Origin: Geobacter sp.
GTDB lineage: Bacteria; Desulfobacterota; Desulfuromonadia; Geobacterales; Geobacteraceae
DNA length: 39,495 nucleotides
Reading direction: 5' to 3'
Assembly (NCBI GenBank): GCA_003499925.1
Contig: DNRQ01000105.1
Location: 31,288 to 70,782 of the forward strand
The translations under genes were made by a program, and so were the position numbers. Shown piece after piece: positions 25,016 through 33,769 of this stretch; the first letter of the stretch is position 1; each line of letters starts with the position of its first letter. Below the pieces are notes generated by a model, which was not told where the DNA came from, ran no database searches, and saw only the letters and a program-made list of their open reading frames with translations.

Positions 25016-26234
25016 ATCGGTACCGGCGTATTGACCGTCGGAACCGCTTTGCCGACGGGGAAATATCCGTTTCAGGTTGCCGTGGATCCCTCCGGAAGGT
25101 TCGCTTATCTTCCCATATCCTCAACCAATAGGGTCACGGTTTACACCGTCAATCAGCTCACCGGTGCACTCACGGAGGGAAGCGCGGTGCCGGCGGGATT
25201 AGATCCACGCTCGGCTGCTGTCGATCCCTCAGGAAGATTCGTCTACGTTGCCAATTACGCCTCCAACAACGTCTCGGTTTTCAACATCAACCAGAGTACC
25301 GGCGCATTGACAGGCGGAGCCACTGTGGCGGCCGGATCACAACCCATCTCGGTTACCGTTGATCCCTCCGGGAAGTTCGCCTACGTGGCCAACAACGGTT
25401 CCGGCGACGTCTCGGTCTACAGCATCAATCAGATCACCGGCGCATTGACCGCCGGAACCACAATGGCGGCCGGAACAAATCCCTTTTCCATTGCCGTTGC
25501 CCCCACCACTACTATCATTCCCAGTGTCGTCCTCGGCGCACCGACTGGAGTTGCCGCCGCTGCCGGCAGCAGCCAGGCCACCGTGAGCTTCGCCGCCGCG
25601 GCAGCACCGTCACCGGCATTACAGTCGGCAGTTGCATCATTGCCGCCAGTCAGCAGGGTAACGCCAACTTCAAGCCGGCCCCACAGGCGACGCAGACCAT
25701 CGCAATCGCCATGCCGGAAAATCCCCTGCAGGTCTCGCTATCCGGATCCGGAAGCGGATCGGTCAACAGCTCGCCTTCCGGCATATCCTGTACCATTGGG
25801 ATATGTTCGGCAAACTTCGGCAACGAAACGCCGGTCGCGCTTTCGCCGACGGCATCGAGCGACTCCCTGTTTGCCGGCTGGGGGGGGATTGCTCCGGAAC
25901 GGGGAGCTGCAGCGTAATCATGAATGTGGCAAGGTCTGTCAGCGCGACCTTCAACAAAGCTCCCAAAGCGAGGATCGGCACCACCGGATATGACTCCGTG
26001 TACCTCGCCTACGCCGCTGCATCGTCGACTGCCGGCGTCGCTACAACCATCATGCTGCTCGACGGGGAATTGCTGGAAAGCTTGAATGCGAACCTTGGCA
26101 AGAGCATCGTTTTCAAAGGCGGCTACAATCAGGATTACAGCGGCAGGAGCGGAATGCCGACGGTAATGAAAGGAACCCTGCGGATCCGCAGTGGCAAGCT
26201 GACTGTGGACAGGCTGTCGATCAAAATGCCGTAA
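25016..26234 (+). pseudogene. Broken secreted beta-propeller / Ig-like / InlB-repeat protein
   Basis: Three consecutive pieces lie in three frames. Piece one (25016-~25600) has propeller repeats of the lactonase/YVTN type (VAVDPSGRFAYLP, VDPSGRFVYVANYASNNVSV, VDPSGKFAYVANNGSGDVSV) and the start of an fn3-like domain. Piece two (~25600-25887) reads STVTGITVGSCIIAASQQGN and the first part of an InlB-type repeat. Piece three continues GGDCSGTGSCSVIMNVARSV and ends KSIVFKGGYNQDYSGRSGMP with VMKGTLRIRSGKLTV, a C-terminus common in Geobacter exported proteins. The 5' end is missing: a TAA precedes the first repeat and no signal peptide exists. The second frameshift falls in a run of eight G (25880-25887) where nine would restore the frame. 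Confidence 0.8.
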
Positions 26235-26245
26235 GGCGGTATTTT

Positions 26246-26297
26246 CCGCCTCCCTCCCCCCTCTCCCTAACCCTCTCCCACCGGGGGAGAGGGGATT
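26246..26297. repeat. G/C-rich hairpin repeat between convergent genes
   Basis: CCCTCTCCCACCGGGGGAGAGGG at about 26272-26294 forms a strong hairpin preceded by pyrimidine tracts. It belongs to the same intergenic repeat family as those after hcp and tssE. Lying between convergent genes it may act as a bidirectional transcription barrier, although no T-tract follows. Confidence 0.6.
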
Positions 26298-26316
26298 TGA
26301 ACCGGTATCGATCGTT

Positions 26317-26631
26317 TCAGGGCACAAACTTCCGATAAAAAACCAGGCCGACCCGCTCGATGTGTTCACGCAGGTCCATATTCTCAATCCGGTGAAAATT
26401 GGAGAGATCAATCTGGTAGGGAAGCAGCAGGTCGTCCAGTTCTTCGTCAATTACGCCCAATTCCAGTGAGGTCAGGGATTCACCAAAAAGCGTCAAATCA
26501 ATATCCGAACCGGGCTTGAAGTGGCCCATGGCCCGCGATCCGTAGAGCATCGCCTTTTCAACGAGGGGGTGACGGGCAAAAACTCGGCAGATGCTTTCGA
26601 TGGTTTGCTCTTTCAATCCGTAGCGCATCAA
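26317..26631 (-). CDS. mntA: MntA-type minimal nucleotidyltransferase antitoxin
   Basis: The 104-residue product has the MNT signature GSRAMGHFKPGSDIDL, matching GS-x10-D-x-D with both metal-binding Asp residues present. In characterised HepT-MntA systems MntA transfers AMP groups onto a Tyr of the HEPN toxin and so silences it. Its ATG overlaps the stop of the upstream hepT by four bases (ATGA), so toxin and antitoxin are coupled. The length is normal and nothing is missing. Confidence 0.88.
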   Translation of the reverse strand: MMRYGLKEQTIESICRVFARHPLVEKAMLYGSRAMGHFKPGSDIDLTLFGESLTSLELGVIDEELDDLLLPYQIDLSNFHRIENMDLREHIERVGLVFYRKFVP

Positions 26632-27053
26632 TCGCTCTCGACTTGAATTGCCAGCGTGGTAAATTTGCGCGACAACTGTTCAAATGCCGGATAGAATCGC
26701 TCAAGTATTTCACCGACAATCTCATCGGCCGTTTCCTGATTGTAGGTATGGGAGCTGAGATTGCGCGCCTTGATCATGTCCATCCACGCCTCGCCATCAT
26801 CGATCAGGCCGTTTTTGAAGGCTAGCCTTGCAGCGTCCTTCGAGCCGATAATGCCCACTATACCCTTTTCTTCCAAATAGTCCTTCAAGACATTCCATGC
26901 CAACTCGTGCGTGAACTCGAAGCCCTGAATCATCCCTTGCTCTTCAAGATTGGAGAGATCGCGCGTTTGAGCCAGTTCCACGGCCTCTGTCAGGGTCTGC
27001 AGCGCCCTAAGATAATTATTGAAGCGTTGTTTCCAGCGAATGTCCTCAGGCAT
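26628..27053 (-). CDS. hepT: HepT-type HEPN ribonuclease toxin
   Basis: The 141-residue all-helical product belongs to the nucleotidyltransferase-substrate-binding/HEPN family (HI0074-like). It carries RNLSSHTY at about residues 92-99, fitting the R-x4-H-x-Y motif where R and H make the RNase site and the Tyr is the target of AMPylation by MntA. FEFTHELAWNVLKDYLEEKG is also typical. The gene is first in the minus-strand pair with mntA, the usual order. Such modules act in plasmid maintenance or phage defence. The start ATG at 27053 is the only in-frame one near the family N-terminus. Confidence 0.87.
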   Translation of the reverse strand: MPEDIRWKQRFNNYLRALQTLTEAVELAQTRDLSNLEEQGMIQGFEFTHELAWNVLKDYLEEKGIVGIIGSKDAARLAFKNGLIDDGEAWMDMIKARNLSSHTYNQETADEIVGEILERFYPAFEQLSRKFTTLAIQVESD

Positions 27054-27116
27054 GACCTTAGTCTCCTTTACTCCACATAAGGCGTGAGGATTCCAGCGGA
27101 TGTGACTTGCGCATTT

Positions 27117-27136
27117 CCATCGAAGAACTTCGATGG
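27117..27136. repeat. Perfect 20-bp palindrome upstream of hepT
   Basis: CCATCGAAGAACTTCGATGG reads the same on both strands except for its two-base loop. It is followed by CCCCGCACGGGG. It lies about 65 bases upstream of the hepT start, so it could be an operator of the toxin-antitoxin pair or a REP unit linked to the nearby transposase remnant. Confidence 0.6.
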
Positions 27137-27199
27137 ACTACCCCGCACGGGGCGGCCTCCATCCGGGCCTTGAATCCTTCCGGGTCGGTCCGTATCCTT

Positions 27200-27400
27200 T
27201 TAAAAATCCAGAAACAGGGCGATAACGTACCACAAAGCACGCCCAAAAGTCGACTTTTCCATACTCTTCGCTACACGCTTAGCGACCGCGACTGCAGTCA
27301 TGCCCGGCTCCTTTATTGCCCAATAGCACAGAAGGCTTCTTGCCTGCACCGTTACGGTCTTCTTCCCCTGCTTCAAAATCTCGGAGGAGTCTATCTGCAA
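27200..27400 (-). pseudogene. REP-associated transposase (Y1/IS200-like) C-terminal remnant
   Basis: The stretch KKTVTVQARSLLCYWAIKEP followed by GMTAVAVAKRVAKS resembles the C-terminal DNA-binding tail of REP-associated tyrosine transposases, where ARSLLCYWAVRELG...AVARRLG is usual. The catalytic N-terminal domain with HUH and Tyr is missing, and the helix-turn-helix end is altered. I call it a decayed fragment. Its presence fits the many REP-like palindromes in the window. Confidence 0.5.
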
Positions 27401-27647
27401 AACCTCCGGGACCCGGTCCGGTTAACCATGTTTGAGGACCGGTTGCACCACATCTTGGCGTAGCCGCTCCTGAACCCTCGATTTTCGGATCCCCCGACGG
27501 GTCCCGAACCGGATTCCCCTTATGAGCGTGAAATTTGAAGAGCCCCTGATTTGCCTAACGGACCCGGCTTTTTTTCCGATAAATCCGGTACAATTGACTC
27601 GAAGAAACCGACCGAGAATCTGCCGTCCTGAAGCAAAGGGGGGAACC

Positions 27648-28037
27648 ATGCGCGAACGTGATTATTATGCATATGACGATGAGGATCCCTGGGCAGGGGT
27701 ACGGCTGAGGAAGGAAGCAATCCGGGCACGCGCGACACTCATCCTTTATACGGCGCTGTTGAGTGCGCCATTTGTCGCCCTGGTGGCATGTGGCGGTTTT
27801 GTCTGCGGGTTGCAGCCCCACGAGGTGCTGGGAATTTCCTGCTACAACACCATGCTTTCAACCCTCTTCTTCTTCGACACGTTCAGGAACGCAGCCCACG
27901 AGTGCTTTGACAAAGCCCAGGCCGATGGGCTGGTAACCTGCAACAAAGGGATCCCCATTGTCGACCCAACCTACCCTCACCGCCGCCTGGCCCGGCTCTC
28001 CTTCGCTGTTGGCGGACGTGTGCGGAAAAGATCCTAA
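27648..28037 (+). CDS. Small membrane protein of unknown function
   Basis: No family is recognised. The 129-residue product starts at the ATG at 27648, preceded by AAAGGGGGG at good spacing. It has an acidic/basic N-terminus (MRERDYYAYDDEDPWAGVRL), one long hydrophobic segment (LILYTALLSAPFVALVACGG) and a weaker second one (EVLGISCYNTMLSTLFFF), then a soluble C-terminal part with two Cys (HECFDKAQADGLVTC) and an RLARLSFAVGGRVRKRS tail. It stands alone between a transposase remnant and a terminator. Confidence 0.6.
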   Translation: MRERDYYAYDDEDPWAGVRLRKEAIRARATLILYTALLSAPFVALVACGGFVCGLQPHEVLGISCYNTMLSTLFFFDTFRNAAHECFDKAQADGLVTCNKGIPIVDPTYPHRRLARLSFAVGGRVRKRS

Positions 28038-28276
28038 AGCCATGGCACTCTTCGGCAAAGTTTAAGTTCGAGGCAAACCTTGTCAAAGAGGCCCCGTTTC
28101 TCCGGTGCACCTCACCATGGCCGTCGACCGGACACCGAAAGACGAGGAAGCGACAGCGGAGAATCATCGAGACCATGCCGGCCGAGATTCAACAGGAAGT
28201 GCTGAGTATCAAGGATGAGGCCGAGGCGAGGGTGAGAAAAGTTGCTCTCTGAAATTTTGCCAGATGGCCACATAAG

Positions 28277-28308
28277 AAAACCCCGCTTCCCCAAAAGCGG
28301 GGTTTTTC
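28277..28308. terminator. Bidirectional rho-independent terminator
   Basis: AAAACCCCGCTT, loop CCCCAA, AAGCGGGGTTTTTC forms a strong stem with A- and T-tracts on both sides. It lies between the plus-strand small membrane gene and the convergent minus-strand cytochrome gene, so it can serve both. Confidence 0.9.
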
Positions 28309-28402
28309 ATCAATCTGAGGGTTTACCCATTTTGGGTACCCCCTTGAACTTTTAGAAGTGACCTTCACCTCACCCTGCGCGATCAGGTGATCAACGTCAA
28401 CT

Positions 28403-29773
28403 CTACAGAGACTTCAGGTACTCGACCAGATCGCCCGCTTCCGCGGGGCTGAGTCCCAAAGCTCCTCCCGGCAGGTTGGCGTTGTAATGGTTTACCACAT
28501 CCAGCAGCGTGGCGAAGCGTCCGTCATGGTAAAAGCCTCCCTTGGTATGAGTCCAGAGCCCCTTGAGAGGGGTGGTCCGGTAGCGCTCGTCGGGGGACCT
28601 TTGTGCCTGAAAGTCGTCGTTTGCCGCAGTCAGGCCGATTTCGGCCGGCGTGTGCATGTTCCATCCCGGCTCGGTAAACAGGGGCGGCACATGACAGGTG
28701 GCGCATTTCGCCTTGCCGTCGAACAGCACCTTCCCGCGCCCGGCGGCTGCTTGATCGAAGGAACCCGCCGGTGCCGGCGGCGCCGGGATGGCAAGCTGGT
28801 AGAACTGGAGAGCGGCCAGTTTCGGGGTGATCAGGTCCGCCTCGGGGCTGCTCTGCCGGATATTGCCGGAGCCTGCCTGGGCTGCGACCGGGAATTTGAC
28901 CGGGTCGTTCAGGCGCGGATCGAAGAAGGTCCCCTTGCCGTGCATCTCCACGTTGGCGACGAAGGCGTTCCAGTAGGTGACCGAGCCCCAACCGGTCGAG
29001 GTATGGAGGTTCACCCCCGCCAGGCCGAAAGCGGGAGGGATCAGGATGGCCGCCGACCCCGGCAACCCGCCGGGCTTGGCGGCCTTGCCGTCCAGAAAGA
29101 GCTGGGCATCGAACCTCCCCGGCCCCCAGCCGTTCAGGACGGCTCGCACCGTCGCCTCGTCGACCCTCAGCAGGGCCGCCACGGCACTGAGGTCCGGGGA
29201 GAGATTCACGATCGCCCCCACGTTGAGATCCCGGTTGGCCCAGCCGTCAAGGCGGTGACCTATGCCGGGGGCGAGCGAGTCGTCGACCGTGGAGTGACAG
29301 AAGGCGCACTGGATGCCGATCGACTTCATGCTGCCGTCCGGGTTGAAGAATCCTGTTATGCCGAGGACCGCGTTCAGCTTGATAAGGGCCAGCGTGTTGG
29401 CCGGGAGGTCAAGATTGAGGGTGCCGTTTTTCAACTGGGCTACCAGGTCCTGAGGGAGGGCGTCAACATCGACCTTGAGACCCACGGCGAGGGCAGTCTT
29501 CGGGCTGACCCCAGGTCCTACACCGCCGACGAAACCACTCCCTTCGATCCCCTGGTGCAGTTTGAGGGTGTCCCCCCAAAAGGCCTCGTCGCCAAAGGTA
29601 TCGAAGCGGAAGGTCTGCTTCCCCGCGTCGACCATCTGTAGGGCATTTGCCCGGGGCGCATCGACGGCCGGCGCCGTATCGCCGTCACCGCCACCGTCAC
29701 CGCAGCTTGCCATGATTAATGCCAGCAGGATACCTGTCGCCGCCAGGGCGCCCAGCCAAGAGTTCTTGCTCAT
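28403..29773 (-). CDS. Di-haem cytochrome c peroxidase/MauG-family lipoprotein
   Basis: The 456-residue protein has an N-terminal lipoprotein signal (LLALIMASC with Cys24, followed by Gly/Asp) and two haem c motifs, CAFCH at residues 156-160 and CATCH at 357-361. The C-terminal part FTEPGWNMHTPAEIGL, then RSPDERYRTTPLKGLWTHTK, GGFYHDGRFATLLDVVNHYN, is characteristic of the CcpA/MauG family. It likely sits in the periplasm anchored to a membrane and reduces peroxide or passes electrons, taking them from c-type cytochromes. Rather long spacing before the first haem and a Gly/Asp-rich linker after Cys24 are noted. It is monocistronic, ending at the shared terminator. Confidence 0.9.
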   Translation of the reverse strand: MSKNSWLGALAATGILLALIMASCGDGGGDGDTAPAVDAPRANALQMVDAGKQTFRFDTFGDEAFWGDTLKLHQGIEGSGFVGGVGPGVSPKTALAVGLKVDVDALPQDLVAQLKNGTLNLDLPANTLALIKLNAVLGITGFFNPDGSMKSIGIQCAFCHSTVDDSLAPGIGHRLDGWANRDLNVGAIVNLSPDLSAVAALLRVDEATVRAVLNGWGPGRFDAQLFLDGKAAKPGGLPGSAAILIPPAFGLAGVNLHTSTGWGSVTYWNAFVANVEMHGKGTFFDPRLNDPVKFPVAAQAGSGNIRQSSPEADLITPKLAALQFYQLAIPAPPAPAGSFDQAAAGRGKVLFDGKAKCATCHVPPLFTEPGWNMHTPAEIGLTAANDDFQAQRSPDERYRTTPLKGLWTHTKGGFYHDGRFATLLDVVNHYNANLPGGALGLSPAEAGDLVEYLKSL

Positions 29774-30656
29774 GTCTGCTCCTTATGCCTTGTTGGATTC
29801 ACCTTCTACAGTCAAATGGCGTAGTATCTTAACGCATCAGGGTTTATCTCACCCCCCTGGGCCGTGCCAAAGCCTGAGATGATTTGCGATGCTCCAATTG
29901 AAGCAGCTTATGCTTAAATGTCAAAAAAACATGAATTTGAATTGTCTTATTTTATCGCTTTGAAATATGCCAGGTAATCCGGACAGACTCGGCATCGGAC
30001 TGCCGTTGGCTGGGTGGGGAGGGGGGACGCCTTTGAGTTCCTTGTAGTTACTCTTGAGCGTTGTGACTCCACCGCTCAAGGGGCCATAGTTCTTTGAAAA
30101 GTCAAAAACAGCCAAGTCCAATCGACCATGTTCAGTACCTGAAAAAAGGGGCACCACCCGAGCAGGAAGGCTTTCTCCACCGCCTTTCGAAGTTCGATAC
30201 CACATTCGGTGCAGAATCGCTGTCACACGCGGCGAAGGAAAATGCCCCCTACGCGGTGCTACTGTCAACAACCTGAGCAGTATCCTTGGCGTCACCATGC
30301 AGCCTGCCGAGTTTGATGTCCGTACCCTGGACGGAAAGAAAATCTCAGACACACTGCACTAAGTCCGGCCCTCTTACCCGAACGCCGATTTGGGGTCGGA
30401 CCAATGGGTCAAGGGGCATATAACGCCCTTGCGATTGTGCGTTTCTCCAGGACAAGCGCACGAACGGGGCCCCCTCTTCTCCCCTATTATGCGAAGTGAC
30501 GCCACTTCATGTTCAGTTTCGATATGGCGATGAGCGGGATACGGGGGGGAGAGGGACGGGAGCTGGAAGCTTATGAGGGGGGAGGGAACGCTGTCGAGTT
30601 GTGACCTATGAGGCCCAAGCCCGCCCTGCAGCCGACAAGGCCGTCACCGAAGAATG
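29774..30656. other. Gene-free region with unclear coding remnants
   Basis: I see no gene with good start, composition and family features in this 880-base stretch. Positions ~30198-30360 on the plus strand hold an open stretch ending FDVRTLDGKKISDTLH before a TAA, which looks like a gene end but has no recognisable start. The divergent promoter of the cytochrome gene should lie just above 29774. G-rich tracts at about 30017-30030 and 30544-30560 resemble the dispersed repeats. Confidence 0.5.
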
Positions 30657-31031
30657 TTATCCGACTTGAGCTAGTAGTTGAAATTCTTCTGCTGCTGCTT
30701 TTAAATATTTCTTCCGACCATGGCCATGATGAGGTACGTCGTAGATTTGAATAAGACCAGCCCCAACAAGTACATCAACATCACGCTTTACTGCACTTCT
30801 ATCTCGGTGCAAGCGCAGTGCGATATCAGTGATTGAACCGGGTTCCTTTTTCACAGCTCTAAATAAAGATATCCTTGCTTTTGTGACGATCTCTAAAATA
30901 TCTTCTGGATCTTCAAACATTATGAAAGTGCTAGGTTCTATGGTTTCACCAATATCAATTTTTCGAGCAAGCGTCTTACCTCGCGCAAAAAACTCTTCAA
31001 CACTTCCGGTTGTTATAGTCACTTTCAACAT
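30657..31031 (-). CDS. tumA: TumA-like winged-helix antitoxin
   Basis: The 124-residue product has an N-terminal part (LKVTITTGSVEEFFARGKTL, then ARKIDIGE) and a winged-helix DNA-binding domain (ISLFRAVKKEPGSITDIALR, LHRDRSAVKRDVDVLVGAGL). This fits the HVO_A0114-type regulators that are partners of the DUF6516/TumE toxin. It begins one base after the tumE stop, so the two genes are coupled. It probably neutralises the toxin and represses the operon. Confidence 0.78.
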   Translation of the reverse strand: MLKVTITTGSVEEFFARGKTLARKIDIGETIEPSTFIMFEDPEDILEIVTKARISLFRAVKKEPGSITDIALRLHRDRSAVKRDVDVLVGAGLIQIYDVPHHGHGRKKYLKAAAEEFQLLAQVG

Positions 31032-31032
31032 T

Positions 31033-31347
31033 TCAGATCCTCGTTGGGCACTTCTTCTTTGGCAGCAAATTGTTCCAATCTTGGCAGAACCGCTCCTCTA
31101 GTTCCTCCATAGACGAGAAAACTACCGGCTCCATTTCGCCCCTGAAGTGCCTGTGGTGGGATCCGTGATTATTGTCATACCCCACGACGCGGCCATTATC
31201 TCCAGGATAAACCGCATGGTTGATGTACGCCAAGTTATAGCGGACAACTTTCCTGTCTTCGTCGGTCCACACTTCGCGACGGATCTGTCCGTTTCCCTTT
31301 TTCCGGGAGAGCATGCATCTTTCGTCGATGGTCTTCTGGTCAGCCAT
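31033..31347 (-). CDS. tumE: TumE (DUF6516) toxin
   Basis: The 104-residue protein has the DUF6516 features: an N-terminal REVWTDEDRKVVRYNLAYIN, then YDNNHGSHHRHFRGEMEPV and a closing MEELEERFCQDW helix. The GxHHRH cluster gives possible catalytic His residues. The toxin-first order and the immediate wHTH partner downstream support a TumE-TumA module. The length is normal. Confidence 0.82.
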   Translation of the reverse strand: MADQKTIDERCMLSRKKGNGQIRREVWTDEDRKVVRYNLAYINHAVYPGDNGRVVGYDNNHGSHHRHFRGEMEPVVFSSMEELEERFCQDWNNLLPKKKCPTRI

Positions 31348-31568
31348 GATCGATCATATCATGGCTGTATCAATAATCAATAGTTTCTGCATATTCCGAC
31401 AGATTGCGGCCGACATTTCCGATCTGCACCCCACCCCCGACCAAGTTTTACCACCACGCCCCCCCGAAACGCTGGCGAAATCCTCTGTAATGGTATGCGG
31501 TAGGGCGAGGGATTATAGAAGCAATGTAAGCATCTAACTGCGTCAATGTAACCTGCGTCAGGACTAAC

Positions 31569-31596
31569 AAAAAAGGACCCAGGCGATTAAGCCTGG
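31569..31596 (-). terminator. Rho-independent terminator on the minus strand
   Basis: Read on the minus strand, CCAGGC-TTAATC-GCCTGG is followed by GTCC and six T. It points towards lower coordinates, upstream of tumE. No minus-strand gene lies just before it, so it may insulate the tumE-tumA promoter or be left from a lost gene. Confidence 0.55.
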
Positions 31597-31669
31597 CAGG
31601 TTAATGCTCGAGCAGATTCATGGATAACGCGGGAGATGAGCCTCAACTTATAGATTGAAGTGAAAAGTT

Positions 31670-31852
31670 ATGAATCAGAAGGCGATAGAGCAGGCAAAAG
31701 ATCCTGACATGGCCAGTTCCTTTACTGCAATTCGCCGCGCAGCAAAGCGTGCGCGCCAGATTGCTGCTCAAACAGGAACTGTTCTTGTCGTGCGTCATGG
31801 CGAGCAGGTCGAGCGAATTACAAAGAAAGATCAGAATCTGCCATCAGAGTAA
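31670..31852 (+). CDS. Small antitoxin-like protein
   Basis: The 60-residue product reads MNQKAIEQAKDPDMASSFTA, then IRRAAKRARQIAAQTGTVLV and VRHGEQVERITKK. Short proteins with this helical AL-RAA-RAR core followed by a beta end (TGT-LVV--GQ--RI) occur as antitoxin-like or toxin-partner genes next to PIN/RelE-type toxins. No partner gene is found here; the nearest downstream gene is fic, 400 bases away. The ribosome site is weak, so the gene call is moderate. Confidence 0.55.
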   Translation: MNQKAIEQAKDPDMASSFTAIRRAAKRARQIAAQTGTVLVVRHGEQVERITKKDQNLPSE

Positions 31853-32175
31853 ACCCGGATAACGAATTTCAACAGTCTTGACTGAAGCCTTTCAATCCAG
31901 TAACTTACAGTGATATTATAAAGTTACCTACCACAGCTGCGCTTACCATGTCAACCTTCTTTACCATGTTCGCCAAAATTTGGTGTACAGTTTGGCGTAC
32001 AACCAGCTGGCGCCAAAAGAGCCCCCATAGTGGACAGCAGGGCTATTTTCCCTCCGCAGCCCCCTGCCAACTCAGCTCTCCTTCCGTCTTGTCCCACATC
32101 TCTGAACAGCAGCCTGCTATTCTGCAATTCTCTAGGAAGCTAAAGATGTTGGGCAGCGGCAGAGCGCAAAGGTAA
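31853..32175. other. Gene-free spacer upstream of fic
   Basis: No gene, RNA or clear repeat is visible in this stretch. It ends at the two operator-like palindromes before fic. Confidence 0.6.
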
Positions 32176-32240
32176 TGTCGCAAATATTGATTTTCGTGAC
32201 AAACAGAGTATATTGTTGTCACGAAAGATATTTCGCGACA
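32176..32240 (+). promoter_or_regulatory. Twin palindromic operator-like sites before fic
   Basis: Two imperfect palindromes share half-sites: 32176-32201 (TGTCGCAAA...TTTCGTGACA) and 32217-32240 (TGTCACGAA-AGATAT-TTCGCGACA with one mismatch). Their centres are about 40 bases apart, and the second ends 13 bases before the GTG start, so a bound protein would block translation start or transcription. The N-terminal winged-helix-like domain of the Fic protein itself is the natural candidate for autorepression. Confidence 0.7.
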
Positions 32241-32253
32241 GAAAGGGTGTCTT

Positions 32254-33621
32254 GTGCCGAAACATAATGCAGAACACGAACTGAGGCAGATCGAGCAACA
32301 GATTGCGTCGTATCCACAGGGAGTCGGTATAACCGACCTGGAGAAGGCCCTTTCCGTAGCAGGAATGGTTTTGAATCGGCGTTCCCTGTTGCGCCGTCTT
32401 AGTGTTCTCATCGAAAGCAACCGCATTCGCGCCACTGGAGTATTCAAGGGACGCGTTTATTGGCCACTTGTGCCAGAGCCGGCCGAGATCACGGAACCGG
32501 GAGAATCGCTCATTCCCCTCTCCGAGGCCGGACACGAAGTCCGCAGTTATGTCAGCCAGCCGATTCAACGTCGCGAACCGGTCGGCTATAAACGCGACCT
32601 TCTCCTCTCCTATCCCCAGTCGGGACCGTATCTTGACGACGCCATCCGTTCCCATCTGCATCAAATCGGCCGCTCCCACCAAAGGGTCTTGCCCGCCGGC
32701 ACCGTGGCCCGACAAGTGATGGGAAGGTTGCTCATTGACCTTTCCTGGGCGTCCAGCTATCTTGAAGGCAATACCTACTCCTTACTGGAAACGGAGCGCC
32801 TGATCTCTTTCGGCCAAGCGGCAGAGGGGAAGAATGCGCTGGAAACCCAGATGATCCTGAATCACAAGCAGGCCATCGAGTTTCTTGTGGAGTCGGCCGA
32901 TGAGGTTGGATTCAACAGGTATTCCATCCTGAACCTCCACGCGCTACTGTCTGACAACCTCCTTCCCAACCCGGAGGCCTGCGGATTGCTGCGTCAGATC
33001 GCCGTCGGCATCGGCGGGTCGGTCTACACCCCGCTGTCCACCCCGCAACTTCTTGACGAATATTTTCAGCGGGTTCTCGATACTGCGGCTGCCATTACCG
33101 ACCCCTTTGAGCAATCGTTCTTCGCTTTGGTGCATCTCTCCTATCTGCAACCGTTCGAGGATGTCAACAAACGGGTGGCACGCCTCACGGCTAACATACC
33201 CCTCATCGGAAACAACCTCTGTCCACTCTCCTTCATCGACGTGCCAAAACGTGCCTACGTCGAGGGGATTCTTGGGGTTTACGAGTTGAACCGCATTGAA
33301 CTGTTGCGTGACATCTTTGTCTGGGGGTACGAGCGGTCGGTCAAACGCTACCTGAGCGCCAGGGAAGAGTTGGGGGAACCGGACCCGTTCCGCCTGAAAT
33401 ATCGCTCCGCCTTGACCGAGGTAATCCGCTACGTTGTCCTAAACCCTGCTGCAGGGACTCAGGAATTTGTCAATGCGTGGACCACCAAACAGATTCCGGA
33501 AGGTGACCGCCAAAAGTTCATAACTCTGGTGCAGGCAGAATTGAGGGGCTTACACGAAGGGAATATCGCCCGGTTCCGCCTGCGGCCGGCGGAATTCAAG
33601 GTGTGGCAGGAGAAAGCGTAG
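32254..33621 (+). CDS. Fic-domain protein with N-terminal helical DNA-binding-like domain
   Basis: The 455-residue product starts at a GTG. Residues ~1-75 resemble a winged helix (GITDLEKALSVAGMVLNRRS, LLRRLSVLIESNRIRATGVF). The Fic domain carries the inhibitory-helix motif SSYLEGN (residues 167-173, fitting [S/T]xxxE[G/N]) and an active-site loop QPFEDVNKRVAR at 299-310. Canonical Fic is HPFx[D/E]GNGRxxR; here the catalytic His is Gln, and GNG is VNK. Canonical AMP transfer should therefore be absent or altered, although a subfamily with this loop is widespread to my knowledge. The second half (LCPLSFIDVPKRAYVEGILG, VYELNRIELLRDIFVWGYER) is also typical for that subfamily. Confidence 0.88.
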   Translation: MPKHNAEHELRQIEQQIASYPQGVGITDLEKALSVAGMVLNRRSLLRRLSVLIESNRIRATGVFKGRVYWPLVPEPAEITEPGESLIPLSEAGHEVRSYVSQPIQRREPVGYKRDLLLSYPQSGPYLDDAIRSHLHQIGRSHQRVLPAGTVARQVMGRLLIDLSWASSYLEGNTYSLLETERLISFGQAAEGKNALETQMILNHKQAIEFLVESADEVGFNRYSILNLHALLSDNLLPNPEACGLLRQIAVGIGGSVYTPLSTPQLLDEYFQRVLDTAAAITDPFEQSFFALVHLSYLQPFEDVNKRVARLTANIPLIGNNLCPLSFIDVPKRAYVEGILGVYELNRIELLRDIFVWGYERSVKRYLSAREELGEPDPFRLKYRSALTEVIRYVVLNPAAGTQEFVNAWTTKQIPEGDRQKFITLVQAELRGLHEGNIARFRLRPAEFKVWQEKA

Positions 33622-33769
33622 ACAGATCTCGTTGCTCGCTGATCCCCTATCCTGCTCTACCGCAGGGACTGAGAGCCGCTTTTTGACCCCAGACACATGC
33701 CCCGGATCCACCCCGATATTCACTGAGAGAATTACGGTTCCATCAAAAGGAGGAGAACAGATACCGCCA

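Noticed and set aside
28487..29641. 384-codon plus-strand open frame opposite the peroxidase gene
   Set aside because: The minus-strand frame has a lipoprotein signal and two CxxCH motifs; the plus-strand translation is Arg/Gly-rich antisense without a domain.
29921..30352. 143-codon minus-strand frame in the gene-free region
   Set aside because: No ribosome site, no recognisable family, and composition unlike the neighbouring genes.
32254..33621. T6SS-delivered Fic effector
   Set aside because: It is far from vgrG, has its own operator-like sites and a DNA-binding-like N-terminus, and lacks the catalytic His; a regulatory role is more likely.
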